The notes beneath the pieces are model-generated. The model was not told where the DNA came from. It was given only the letters and a program-made list of their open reading frames with translations, and searched no databases. Of a DNA stretch of 30,964 nucleotides, positions 16,380 to 24,576 are shown piece by piece. Location: positions 1 to 30,964 of the forward strand of contig CANIMM010000004.1 of the NCBI GenBank assembly GCA_947468255.1, written 5' to 3'. Positions within the stretch are counted from its first letter, which is position 1, and each line of letters starts with the position of its first letter. The translations under genes and the position numbers were made by a program. Source of the stretch: Chitinophagaceae bacterium (GTDB lineage Bacteria > Bacteroidota > Bacteroidia > Chitinophagales > Chitinophagaceae).

Positions 16380-17300
16380 ATGAGTAGTAATACCAATCCC
16401 GCTATGACGTATCAATTGCTGGGGAAGTCTTCCTTATTGATTAGCAAAATTGGATTTGGGTGTATGTCCTTACAACCAACACAGAAAGATTTTCCCTTTT
16501 TGATTGACCAGGCGATTGATAACGGAATTAATTTTTTTGATACGGCAGACCTCTACGATGCGGGTCAGAATGAAATCAATATCGGAAAAGCAGTTCGTAC
16601 CAAAAGAAACAAACTAATCATTGCTACTAAAGTGGGCAATCAGCGGAGGGCAGATGGAACTGGCTGGGACTGGAATCCTAGGAAAAAATATATTATAGCT
16701 GCGGCGGAGCAAAGTTTACGAAGATTACAAACTGACTATATTGATCTCTATCAACTACATGGAGGCACCATAGAAGATCCCATTGACGAAACCATTGAAG
16801 CATTCGAGTTGTTACAAGAACAAGGAAAAATCAGACATTATGGTATCTCTTCTATAAGGCCAAATGTGATACGTGAATATGTAGAGCGCAGTAATATCGT
16901 TAGTGTAATGATGCAATACAGTTTAGTGGATCGTCGTCCAGAAGAAATATGCTTGCAACTATTGCAAAAAAACAATATCGGTGTATTGGCAAGAGGAACT
17001 GTTGCAGGGGGGCTATTGGCTGGAAAAACGGCTACTCATTATCTTGGTTTTAGTGAAGTTGAAATAATGACCGTATCCAAAGCCGTTCAGGCAGCTACTC
17101 CTCCTAATAGTAAAGCAGTAGCAACTGCTATCCGGTTTGTATTGCAACAACCTGCCATTACTTCAGCAGTTGTGGGGGTTAGAACAGAAGCCCAGTTGAA
17201 GGAAGTGTTGCAGGCAATCGGAGATAGTGAAATTTCAGCAATAGCACTCAATGCTTTAAAAGAATCCATCCGATCTTTATTTTATGATCAACACCGGTAA
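16380..17300 (+). CDS. Aldo/keto reductase
   Basis: 306 residues, a TIM-barrel NADPH-dependent reductase. The catalytic tetrad is visible as D54, Y59, K84 and H127 (NFFDTADLYD, ATKVGN, YQLHGG). The AKR signature GFGCMSL (26-32) and the C-terminal cofactor-binding part ITSAVVGVRTEAQLKEV are present. It reduces aldehydes or ketones in the cytoplasm; many close homologues are annotated only by family. Residue M9 (MTYQLLGKSS) is an alternative start that fits the usual family N-terminus better. It is divergent from an SDR gene, so both may act on related carbonyl compounds; this is inference. Confidence 0.93.
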   Translation: MSSNTNPAMTYQLLGKSSLLISKIGFGCMSLQPTQKDFPFLIDQAIDNGINFFDTADLYDAGQNEINIGKAVRTKRNKLIIATKVGNQRRADGTGWDWNPRKKYIIAAAEQSLRRLQTDYIDLYQLHGGTIEDPIDETIEAFELLQEQGKIRHYGISSIRPNVIREYVERSNIVSVMMQYSLVDRRPEEICLQLLQKNNIGVLARGTVAGGLLAGKTATHYLGFSEVEIMTVSKAVQAATPPNSKAVATAIRFVLQQPAITSAVVGVRTEAQLKEVLQAIGDSEISAIALNALKESIRSLFYDQHR

Positions 17301-17357
17301 AGTCAGTCAGGATTTTGCTTTTAGACCTAAAATTTGAACAAGATGAATCCAATCCTT

Positions 17358-17378
17358 CATATTAGTATTAATAATATG
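17358..17378. terminator. Weak hairpin between convergent genes
   Basis: CATATTA (17358-17364) and TAATATG (17372-17378) form a 7-bp stem with a 7-base loop, between the aldo/keto reductase (plus) and the pRiA4b ORF-3 gene (minus). No T-run of note, so a terminator role is only likely by position. Confidence 0.3.
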
Positions 17379-17381
17379 TAA

Positions 17382-17969
17382 TTAATTGGAAGCATTCCAC
17401 CTCGAAATATACTTTTGTAGCTGATGTAATTGCCTTTTTACCCTAGCCAAATCAAATTTTTGAGGATCAAAATTTGGACCTACCCAATGAGTCATTCTAT
17501 CGTATTCGGGATGAGTTTTATCTTGTACTATTTTCAGGAGTTCATTATAGCCATCTATTCCACCGCAGTCTTCTGGGGGGCAATTCAATTGACCATCGAT
17601 GCAAAGAGGAAAAATACCGTTATCCTCCACTTCACCCCATTTCTCAATAGATATTTCGTGTATCCAACAATCACGAAAGTCATACCGGTATTGAAAACTG
17701 TACTCATCCGAAGTTATAATATCAACTAGGGTAAGGTTTTTGGCAGCTAACACTTTGCTATTGCCAAATCCAAATTCACTTTCATCGACCATGCCAATAC
17801 TATATCCATCTACGTTAAATTCAAATAAATGGTAATTTTTCCAGCCCATAGCAATTTGAATAATATGGTGCAATTCCATAAAGGTAGTGTCTTCAAAAAC
17901 AAATAATCTCCTCGTAATCAAGGGCGATGAATGAAGCAGGGCTATCGTTATTTGGACTATTTCTTTCAA
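17382..17969 (-). CDS. Plasmid pRiA4b ORF-3 family protein
   Basis: 195 residues covering one full pRiA4b ORF-3 domain. The signs are the opening VQITIALLHSSPLITRRL, the ELHHIIQIAMGWKNYHLFEF segment (about 32-51), the YDFRDCWIHEI segment, and the diagnostic CPPEDCGGIDGYNELL (about 130-145) with its two cysteines. This family occurs on plasmids, in IS elements as a passenger, and as isolated chromosomal genes; its biochemical role is not established. No transposase or inverted repeat flanks this copy, so it seems to stand alone. It has a divergent partner at 18233 with 263 bases between. Confidence 0.88.
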   Translation of the reverse strand: MKEIVQITIALLHSSPLITRRLFVFEDTTFMELHHIIQIAMGWKNYHLFEFNVDGYSIGMVDESEFGFGNSKVLAAKNLTLVDIITSDEYSFQYRYDFRDCWIHEISIEKWGEVEDNGIFPLCIDGQLNCPPEDCGGIDGYNELLKIVQDKTHPEYDRMTHWVGPNFDPQKFDLARVKRQLHQLQKYISRWNASN

Positions 17970-18232
17970 AATTATTGTTGAATATTTTTAAACAAATATT
18001 TGCTTTTTAGGAGAATGCCTTAAATAAAAATATATAATTATTGTCAATTTAACAAATATTTTAATACTAAATTTCTTGTTGGCATCCCATCAAATTACAT
18101 AGCACTAATCACAAAAATCATTGCAATAGGTGATTTTGATAGAAGAGTACGTAATTTGCAAGGAAGGCGGCATCTAGATAGCAGGCTTAAAACCTGAGGG
18201 TCCATTTCAAGGCAGTCATCAAATATTTACTA

Positions 18233-18481
18233 ATGGACGAAACTTTCGAGATCCCAGTATTGTATAGGGGGCAGGAATTATTATTTCCTACAAGGTTATT
18301 GATATTGGGCTATGTGCACAAATTTCAGGTGAAGATAGAGGGCCAGGACTTTTTTTTTGAAACTGACAACAATGGAGAATACAGGGCACTAATAGACCCA
18401 GACAACAAGGAAGGAGTAAAAAAATTAGATACTGAACTGTTTAAAGCTATTGCTGAAGCGATAGCATCCATCTTACATTAA
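18233..18481 (+). CDS. Small hypothetical protein, cytoplasmic (82 aa)
   Basis: Not recognised by name. It looks like a folded alpha-beta protein: about five beta strands in residues 5-52 (ETFEIPVLYRGQELLF, HKFQVKIEGQDFFFETD) and a C-terminal helix (DTELFKAIAEAIASIL). No signal peptide. The next gene, an ATE-like transferase, begins 14 bases after its stop, so the two are almost certainly cotranscribed and possibly act together. Confidence 0.65.
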   Translation: MDETFEIPVLYRGQELLFPTRLLILGYVHKFQVKIEGQDFFFETDNNGEYRALIDPDNKEGVKKLDTELFKAIAEAIASILH

Positions 18482-18495
18482 TGATCTAAGTAGTT

Positions 18496-19542
18496 ATGTT
18501 TGCACAGATCACATATCCCGAAGCATTAGCGCCCCAAGAATTGGACAAGTTCCTAGCAAATGGATGGTTTAGGATGCGGCAAACTATTTTTACCACCAAT
18601 TTTCTTCATTTCAACCAACAGTTTTATTCAGCCATTTGGCTAAGGGTTGCAATGGCAGAATACAAGGAAGACAAGAAATTTAAACTGCTTCAAAAGCTTA
18701 ACAAAGCATTCCGCATTGAAATCAAAAAATCCGAAGCTGAAAAGTTTAGCATGGCGCATGAACTGCTTTTTCAGCAGTACCGCCAATCCATTTCGTTTGA
18801 AGTTTCGTCCTCTCTTCAGGAACTCCTTTTAGGCAATGAAACCCATTCCATATTCAATACCCATGAAGTTAATATCTACGATGGCGAAATCTTGATTGCC
18901 GCTGGCTTTTTCGATCTAGGTGAAAAAACTGCAGCAGGCATTACCTGTATTTATCACCCTGCATATAAAAAACATAGTTTAGGCAAATACCTGATGTACC
19001 TAAAAATTGATTTTTGCCGACAGCAGCAACTGCAATATTTCTATCCCGGCTATGTAGTTCCTGGCTATCCGCCCTTTGAATACAAACTGACAGTAGGTAA
19101 AGCTACCCTTCAATACTTGCAAATGGCTTCGCAACAATGGCTCCCCGTAGAACCGCACACCATTTTACAAAATCCTTTGCAGGACATGATTGCAAAACTT
19201 ACTGATTTACAAATGCTATTAAATACATTTGACATTCCTACTACTTTGCAATATTATCGGTTTTTTGAAGCCAATTTAAACCTCCATTATCTAGGTAATC
19301 AACTGTTTGATTTCCCGGTTTTTTTACATTGTTTTCCCAAAGTCCATTCTGCCAATTTAACAATTATCGCATTTGATGTATGTGATAATAATTACTACCT
19401 TTTACAAGCAAGCCCAATCATTCATCTCGGTCCGCATCAACAAAACAGCACGGTTTTTGAAGAAAGTTTACTGAATGTAGAAAGTGCCATCTATGTTGCA
19501 CCCAACAAGGATGAAATGGTAAGCTTTTTGGCTAATCGCTAG
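18496..19542 (+). CDS. Divergent arginyl-tRNA--protein transferase-like protein (ATE/Bpt, GNAT fold)
   Basis: 348 residues. The central part GITCIYHPAYKKHSLGKYL (148-166), the helix IDFCRQQQLQYFYPGYVVP (171-189) and FEYKL match the C-terminal GNAT half of bacterial Bpt/eukaryotic ATE1 transferases (SLG...LCR...YLYLGYW...YK pattern). The N-terminal GWFRMRQTIF (23-32) and AIWLRVAM match the spacing of GFRRSG...P.R..V in that family. However the cysteine pair that sits between them in typical members is absent: residues 33-46 contain no Cys. True enzymes add Leu or Arg to protein N-termini and feed ClpS/ClpAP. This copy may be a remodelled transferase with another donor or acceptor. It is paired with the 82-residue gene upstream. 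Confidence 0.7.
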   Translation: MFAQITYPEALAPQELDKFLANGWFRMRQTIFTTNFLHFNQQFYSAIWLRVAMAEYKEDKKFKLLQKLNKAFRIEIKKSEAEKFSMAHELLFQQYRQSISFEVSSSLQELLLGNETHSIFNTHEVNIYDGEILIAAGFFDLGEKTAAGITCIYHPAYKKHSLGKYLMYLKIDFCRQQQLQYFYPGYVVPGYPPFEYKLTVGKATLQYLQMASQQWLPVEPHTILQNPLQDMIAKLTDLQMLLNTFDIPTTLQYYRFFEANLNLHYLGNQLFDFPVFLHCFPKVHSANLTIIAFDVCDNNYYLLQASPIIHLGPHQQNSTVFEESLLNVESAIYVAPNKDEMVSFLANR

Positions 19543-20014
19543 GCTCAGTTTTGTTTAAGCTTCATTTGAACTAAAAATACAATGAGCGATTACAGATGAT
19601 AAAAGCAATACAAAAACGAAATAGCCAATCGCTAGCCAATCATGAAAAATATTTATTTATGATTGCTGGGCTAAGTGGAATATAAATATTAATTTCAAAC
19701 ATCTGGTTCTTCCAATATTCTTGAAGACGCTGTTTCTTTTAAATGATTGATTATTGATACTCAATCATTTTCTTTCCAACTTTTCCTTTGAATGATACCC
19801 GCCCTTGATATCCTTTAATATCCATGAATAGGCTTTCTATTCTACTACTTTCTAAATGATCCATTTTTAGAAAAAATTGAAAAGCCATCAATAATCAATA
19901 TACCGCCAAAAAAAATTAACAGTCAATAAGCATGAAAATTAGGCTTGTGATGTTGCTAACAATATCCCATTTGAAATTCAACTTGTTTCAACACGCTATT
20001 TTAAAATTATATGT
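19543..20014. other. Non-coding AT-rich stretch with several inverted repeats
   Basis: 472 bases without a credible gene. Two inverted repeats built on the same word are visible: CAATCAT/ATGATTG (19637-19643 with 19659-19665) and AAATGATTGA/TCAATCATTT (19741-19750 with 19761-19770, perfect 10-bp arms, 10-base loop, then TCTTTCC). They may be terminators for the ATE-like gene or operator-like sites for the 91-codon gene at 20015. Confidence 0.45.
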
Positions 20015-20290
20015 ATGCAATACTCTTACAGCGCTTATACCAAATTAATTAACAACCAAACTTATTATTTTGTAAAAAAATATGTACTCTTTCCTGAATT
20101 GAAAGACGTGGAACCGGTATTAGCTAATTATGGGATGCATATCAATTTTAACAAGGCTTGCAGTATAGCCGGTATCTTCGATGCTTCTTTAATAGAACAG
20201 CTTTATAAGGAAGCGCAAGCAACTGTTCAACAGGCAAAACTGATTGATTTTAATGCAGTCAAATTTTCAAGAAAAATCTTTAAACGATAA
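20015..20290 (+). CDS. Small hypothetical protein (91 aa)
   Basis: Not recognised. It is a basic, soluble-looking sequence with two parts: YTKLINNQTYYFVKKYVLFPEL, strand-like, and a helical C-terminus (DASLIEQLYKEAQATVQQAKLI) ending with SRKIFKR. No signal peptide or membrane segment. Codon use looks like its neighbours, and a small stem (AAACCG/CGGTTT, 20299-20315) follows the stop. Function unknown. Confidence 0.5.
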   Translation: MQYSYSAYTKLINNQTYYFVKKYVLFPELKDVEPVLANYGMHINFNKACSIAGIFDASLIEQLYKEAQATVQQAKLIDFNAVKFSRKIFKR

Positions 20291-20335
20291 TTTTGAGAAA
20301 ACCGCTATTCGGTTTATCTAGCATAACTTTTTAAC

Positions 20336-20368
20336 AAAAAAAAGGAGCCGGGATAGAAATCCAGCTCC
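20336..20368 (-). terminator. Terminator-like hairpin, oriented for the minus strand
   Basis: GGAGC (20344-20348) pairs with GCTCC (20364-20368), and inside it GGAT (20351-20354) with ATCC (20359-20362), leaving a 4-base loop and a small internal bulge. Eight A residues at 20336-20343 give a T8 tract after the stem on the minus strand only. No minus-strand gene ends here, which is odd. Confidence 0.5.
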
Positions 20369-20388
20369 GCTTTAAAATCCAATATCCT

Positions 20389-20517
20389 ATGAAAAACCGA
20401 GACAAACATACGGTTAATAATTATAAACTAAATGCCTTCAAAGGCATATTTGATAAAAGGAAATGTTATTTTTTTAAGGAATACCATTTGTTTATTAAAT
20501 GCATAAGAAAAAAATAA
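20389..20517 (+). CDS. Possible 42-aa leader peptide
   Basis: An ATG-started frame MKNRDKHTVNNYKLNAFKGI, continuing for 22 more residues rich in Lys, Phe and Cys, ends at TAA 20515-20517. It lies between the minus-strand-oriented hairpin and the outer-membrane protein gene. No ribosome binding site is evident and no known leader is recognised; it may well be a chance frame. Confidence 0.2.
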   Translation: MKNRDKHTVNNYKLNAFKGIFDKRKCYFFKEYHLFIKCIRKK

Positions 20518-20710
20518 CAAAATGGTTGTTTACCAACGCATTACAACAATGCAGCTATCAACAATATGAATTTTCATAGTACAAAACAATTCCGATTCCA
20601 TTGTGAATGGCTCCTTCTCTATTGTCCCAAAACCTTCCCTGAATAAAAAGAGTAACCATTTCGACAGTTTTTACTCATCGCGTCGTCTTATAGGGTAAAT
20701 AAACAATTTT

Positions 20711-23593
20711 ATGATGCGATTTCTAGGATTATCCCTTTTTTCACTTTTTTTTGGATTGGCCTTGTTAGGTCAAAGCCCTTCTACTAAGGGGATTGTAAGG
20801 GATGAGGACAAGTTGCCTGTTATGGGCGCTACGGTGAGCGTTTTTTCAAAAAAAGACAGTTCCCAAGCGGGAAGAAAAAACACCGTAACTGATGCGAAAG
20901 GTCGTTTTCAATTGCCCTTATTCGTAAAAGGTGGCTTTATTATTGAAATTAGCTCTATTGGGTACGAAATATATAGGAAAGAGATCAATTCTATTGAAGG
21001 AATGAAAGATTTGGCTGTGATTTCCATTAAAAAGCAGGGAAAGGATCTGCAGGATGTAACCATTGTTGCAAAAACGCCTCCAGTAATATTAAAAGGTGAC
21101 ACATCAGAATTTAGTGCCAGCCAGTTTAAAGTAAACCCAGATGCCACTTCAGAGGACCTGATCAAAAAAATGCCTGGAATTACAGTGGCAAGGGATGGTA
21201 CTGTTACCGCCCACGGTGAACAAGTAAAAAAAGTGACCATCGATGGTAAGGATTTTTTTGGCGACGATGCTTCTGCTGCTTTGAAAAATATGCCTTCGGA
21301 TGTAGTGGATAAAATTCAAGTATTTGATAAACTGAGCGACCAAGCCCAGCTCACCGGTTTTGATGATGGAAATTCCATTAAAACGATCAATATTGTTACC
21401 AAATCGACCGTAAAAAATGGGCAGTTTGGGCGGTTTTTTGGGGGTGCTGGTACCGATGAAAGATATAGTAGTGGAGGCAATATCAGTTTTTTTAAGGGCA
21501 ATAGGCGCATCTCCTTAGTAGGCAATTTTAACAACATCAATCAACAAAATTTCGCTTCACAAGATTTACTAGGTCTCACTAGTAGCGGTGGTGGCGGCGG
21601 CAGAGGCGGCGGCGGTGGTGGCAGAGGCGGTGGTGGTGGAGCGGATAATTTTATGGTAGGTCAGGCAAATGGCATTAACAAAACCAACGCGTTTGGTATC
21701 AACTATAGTAATCAGTTTACAAAAAAGCTACTGGTCACTGGGAGTTATTTTTATAATTACAGTACCAATACGAATGAATCTTTGACGAATACGGAGACAT
21801 TTTTCAATCCAAAAAATCAGTTCAGCTTACAAAATAGCCAGTCTCTTTCAAAAAACAACAATCACCGAATCAACTTTCGGGTAGAGTATAAAATCGACTC
21901 GGCTAATTCAATATTTATTGTTCCAAGTATTAATATTCAGAATAACAATACTTCCACAATTTCCTCCGCTCAAAATTATTATGGAGCCGATGATTCACTT
22001 AACACTTCATTTACAAATAGAAATGCAGATAGATGGGGCTATAATATCAGAAACTACTTTGGTTTTCGCCACTCATTTCCAAAAAAGGGGCGTTCCATTT
22101 CTTTTGGGATCAATACTGCTTTTACAAAAAATAATGGTGAAAGTTATACGGATGCAAAATACCGGTTTTTCAAAAATAGCCTTACAACAGATTCCCTTCA
22201 AAATCAATTTTATCAAAATCCAACTGACGGAAACACCATTGGTGCCAATATTACTTATACAGAACCTGTAGGAAAAAAAGCACAGCTGCAGTTTGAATAC
22301 CTTCCTTCGATACAAAAAAATGAAACCGATCAGCAAACTTATTTGTTTGATGGCTCTGCCTATTCAAAGTTTGCTCCGAGTTTATCTAATCAATTTGCAA
22401 ATACGATTACTACCAATAATACTGGAGTCAGTTACAGGCTGGGTAAAAGCCGTGATGAACAAATTTCATTTGGGGTAAACTTGCAACATTCAACCTTAGA
22501 GAGCGAGCGAATTTTGCCAACCAGTTCGAGCGTTCATCAAGGGTTTTCCAATATATTGCCTAATGCGATGTGGCGAAAAAAAATCAATCAAAAAAGCAAT
22601 ATCAACTTATTCTATAGAGGATCCACCATATTTCCTACCGTAACTCAATTGCAAGATGTGGTGAATCTTTCCAATCCTTTAAGGGTTAGCAGTGGTAATC
22701 CTAGTCTTAAGCAATCATTCACCCAATTTGTATCGTTCAGGTATACTTTTATCAATTCTAAAACCAGCAGAAGCTTTTTTACCAATTTGTATTTGCAAAC
22801 AGCCAGTGACTTTATTACGAATGCCACCTATATTGCAACAGCAGATTCTACTATTCAGCAAAATATTATTATAAAAAGAGGTTCGCAACTAACAAAATCT
22901 GTTAACCTAGATGGATATAAAAGTTTACGCACTTATTTTACCTATAGCATGCCCGTTACAGCAATTAAAACAACTATTAATCTTAGTACTGGCTTCAGCT
23001 ATGCTACACTGCCAGGATTGGCTAACTATCATCCCACCACCACCAATAATTATACCTATACCAACGGAATTGTATTTGCAAGTAATATTAGTCAATTTGT
23101 AGATTTCAATATTTCATACAATAGCAATTATAGTGTTGCGAAAATAAACGCTTTCAATAGTTCCACTACCAAGTATGTAAATGGGGTTGCTGGAGCTCAG
23201 CTCAATTTGCTAAACAAAAAGGGATGGTTTGTACAAAATGATGTGTCGAATCAAACTTATAGTGGCTTAACGGATGGGCTTAACCAAAACTATTGGTTAT
23301 GGAATGCGGCAGTCGGTAAAAAATTCTGGAAGAAAAAAGCAGCAGAGCTAAAACTATCCGTTTTTGATTTACTTAAACAAAACCAAAGTATTATAAGAAC
23401 GGTTACTGGTGCATATATTGAAGATGCGCGGAATCAGGTGTTACAGCAATATTTTATGCTTACTTTTAGCTATAGCCTTAAAAATTTTGGAGTAGCTGCA
23501 AAGCCTGCTTTTAACGGGGGTGGGGGAAATGGTCAATATAGGGAAGGAATGAGGCCTGGTGGTGGAGGCGGTGGTTATGTCCCGGGTTATTAA
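20711..23593 (+). CDS. Outer-membrane beta-barrel protein, TonB-receptor-like (CarboxypepD_reg + plug + barrel)
   Basis: 960 residues. A signal peptide covers about 1-20 (FFGLALLGQ). Residues 24-110 form a carboxypeptidase-regulatory-like domain (KGIVRDEDKLPVMGATVSV, TDAKGRFQLP). Residues about 130-235 resemble a TonB plug (LIKKMPGITVARDGTV, VTIDGKDFFGDD, INIVTKS), and the rest is a barrel of the outer-membrane beta-barrel family PF14905 type. No TonB box is obvious. Residues 293-310 are 18 Gly/Arg residues (16 Gly, 2 Arg), and the last 28 residues are again glycine-rich (RPGGGGGGYVPGY), after the final barrel strand. It is the first gene of a cluster with an ECF sigma factor 43 bases downstream, an anti-sigma-like gene and two Spy-like genes, suggesting envelope sensing or a signal-transducing receptor. 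The ligand is unknown. Confidence 0.88.
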   Translation: MMRFLGLSLFSLFFGLALLGQSPSTKGIVRDEDKLPVMGATVSVFSKKDSSQAGRKNTVTDAKGRFQLPLFVKGGFIIEISSIGYEIYRKEINSIEGMKDLAVISIKKQGKDLQDVTIVAKTPPVILKGDTSEFSASQFKVNPDATSEDLIKKMPGITVARDGTVTAHGEQVKKVTIDGKDFFGDDASAALKNMPSDVVDKIQVFDKLSDQAQLTGFDDGNSIKTINIVTKSTVKNGQFGRFFGGAGTDERYSSGGNISFFKGNRRISLVGNFNNINQQNFASQDLLGLTSSGGGGGRGGGGGGRGGGGGADNFMVGQANGINKTNAFGINYSNQFTKKLLVTGSYFYNYSTNTNESLTNTETFFNPKNQFSLQNSQSLSKNNNHRINFRVEYKIDSANSIFIVPSINIQNNNTSTISSAQNYYGADDSLNTSFTNRNADRWGYNIRNYFGFRHSFPKKGRSISFGINTAFTKNNGESYTDAKYRFFKNSLTTDSLQNQFYQNPTDGNTIGANITYTEPVGKKAQLQFEYLPSIQKNETDQQTYLFDGSAYSKFAPSLSNQFANTITTNNTGVSYRLGKSRDEQISFGVNLQHSTLESERILPTSSSVHQGFSNILPNAMWRKKINQKSNINLFYRGSTIFPTVTQLQDVVNLSNPLRVSSGNPSLKQSFTQFVSFRYTFINSKTSRSFFTNLYLQTASDFITNATYIATADSTIQQNIIIKRGSQLTKSVNLDGYKSLRTYFTYSMPVTAIKTTINLSTGFSYATLPGLANYHPTTTNNYTYTNGIVFASNISQFVDFNISYNSNYSVAKINAFNSSTTKYVNGVAGAQLNLLNKKGWFVQNDVSNQTYSGLTDGLNQNYWLWNAAVGKKFWKKKAAELKLSVFDLLKQNQSIIRTVTGAYIEDARNQVLQQYFMLTFSYSLKNFGVAAKPAFNGGGGNGQYREGMRPGGGGGGYVPGY
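21587..21640 (+). repeat. In-frame glycine-codon repeat (GGN)n inside the barrel gene
   Basis: 18 consecutive codons, 16 GGN glycine codons and two AGA arginine codons, in the pattern G5-R-G6-R-G5. The GGTGGTGGC-like tract is low complexity and could gain or lose codons by slippage without breaking the frame. Confidence 0.9.
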
Positions 23594-23636
23594 TAACAAT
23601 TTTTAAGTATTTTTAGGAAGACTTAATGAATCAAAT

Positions 23637-24224
23637 GTGGTAAACCAGCCAAAAGAATTAATCAGTAAATTACAGCAAGGGGATCAATTGGGATTTGTAA
23701 CTGTAATGGATCTGTATCAAAATATGGTGTATAATACTGCCCTTGGTATTGTGCAAAATGAGGCAGACGCAGATGATATTACGCAGGATGTTTTTGAGCA
23801 GGTATTTATTTCAATTGGTTCCTTTAAGGGTGAATCAAAATTATCTACCTGGCTTTATAAAATAACGATTTCGAAATCGTTGGACCATGTAAAAAAGAAG
23901 AGAAGAAAAAAAAGGTTTGGATTAGTACAAAGTTTATTTGGAGCCTCGGACATTGAAAAACATTCACCTATAGAGTTCAATCATCCGGGTGTGCAGTTAG
24001 AACAAAAAGAAAGGGCCAGTGAATTATTTGCTGCCCTACAACAATTGCCTGATAAACAAAAAATAGCTTTTATACTTCATAAAGTAGAAGGTCAGAGCTA
24101 TCAAGAGATTGCTGAAATAATGAACAAAAGTTTATATGCTGTTGAAGCGCTGATGAGCAGGGCAAAAGCAAACTTGAAAATATTGTTACATAATTATTAT
24201 TACAAAAGTTTATCGGACCAGTAA
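23637..24224 (+). CDS. ECF-type RNA polymerase sigma factor (sigma-70 family)
   Basis: 195 residues with region 2 at about 20-85 (DLYQNMVYNTALGIVQNEADADDITQ in two halves, DVFEQVFISI, STWLYKITIS) and region 4 at about 128-178 (LPDKQKIAFIL, GQSYQEIAEIMNKSLYAVEALMSRAK, a helix-turn-helix for the -35 element). No region 1.1 or 3, as in ECF sigmas. The start is GTG at 23637, since every upstream ATG leads to a stop in another frame; an out-of-frame ATG at 23626 encodes only five codons and overlaps this start. It follows the barrel gene by 43 bases and precedes the anti-sigma candidate by 10. It should direct transcription of envelope genes, probably including its own cluster. Confidence 0.93.
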   Translation: MVNQPKELISKLQQGDQLGFVTVMDLYQNMVYNTALGIVQNEADADDITQDVFEQVFISIGSFKGESKLSTWLYKITISKSLDHVKKKRRKKRFGLVQSLFGASDIEKHSPIEFNHPGVQLEQKERASELFAALQQLPDKQKIAFILHKVEGQSYQEIAEIMNKSLYAVEALMSRAKANLKILLHNYYYKSLSDQ

Positions 24225-24234
24225 AATTTCTGTT

Positions 24235-24576
24235 ATGAATAAAAAAAAATCGATCGATCAATTCGTTGAAGAAGCATTTGATAGCATCAACCACATTGAG
24301 CGGGCCAATGTAAAGCCATTTCTTCTTTCGCGTGTTAACAATAAAATGTTCACAAAAAAGGGCAATAGCTGGTGGGAAAATGCAGCATTGCTTATCGGCA
24401 AGCCAAGTTTTGCAATACCAGGTTTAGCAATGTTGATGCTGATTAATTTAACTGCCGTTATTTTTTATGCTACTGAGCCATCTACATCAATTTCAGAACA
24501 AAATATCCAGGCATCTACCGATGAATTTTCTTATACGATCGCCAGCATTTATGACAATGAAAACTCAGAACCATGA
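24235..24576 (+). CDS. Probable anti-sigma factor, single-pass membrane protein
   Basis: 113 residues: a cytoplasmic basic part (1-57, KKKSIDQFVEEAFDSINHIE), one membrane segment (about 58-79, FAIPGLAMLMLINLTAVIF) and a short periplasmic tail of about 34 residues rich in Ser, Thr and acidic residues. This layout, and the position 10 bases after an ECF sigma gene, fit a membrane anti-sigma factor; no zinc-binding HxxxCxxC motif of the ZAS type is present. Its stop overlaps the ATG of the next gene by 4 bases (ATGA), which shows translational coupling. The assignment is by context. Confidence 0.65.
   Translation: MNKKKSIDQFVEEAFDSINHIERANVKPFLLSRVNNKMFTKKGNSWWENAALLIGKPSFAIPGLAMLMLINLTAVIFYATEPSTSISEQNIQASTDEFSYTIASIYDNENSEP

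Larger units (their letters stand above)
20291..20710. other. 420-base leader region before the outer-membrane protein gene
   Basis: Contains a short stem after the 91-codon gene (20299-20315), a terminator-like hairpin whose T-run is on the minus strand (20336-20368), and a 42-codon open frame with an ATG start (20389-20517) that encodes a lysine-rich peptide without a recognisable motif. The remainder up to 20710 should hold the promoter of the operon starting at 20711; no clean TTTG/TAnnTTTG pair was found. Confidence 0.5.

Noticed and set aside
17382..17969. Insertion sequence carrying the pRiA4b ORF-3 gene as passenger
   Set aside because: No transposase gene, terminal inverted repeats or target duplication were found on either side.
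20908..21240. 110-codon minus-strand frame
   Set aside because: Antisense to the plug part of the barrel protein, with a chance-like composition.
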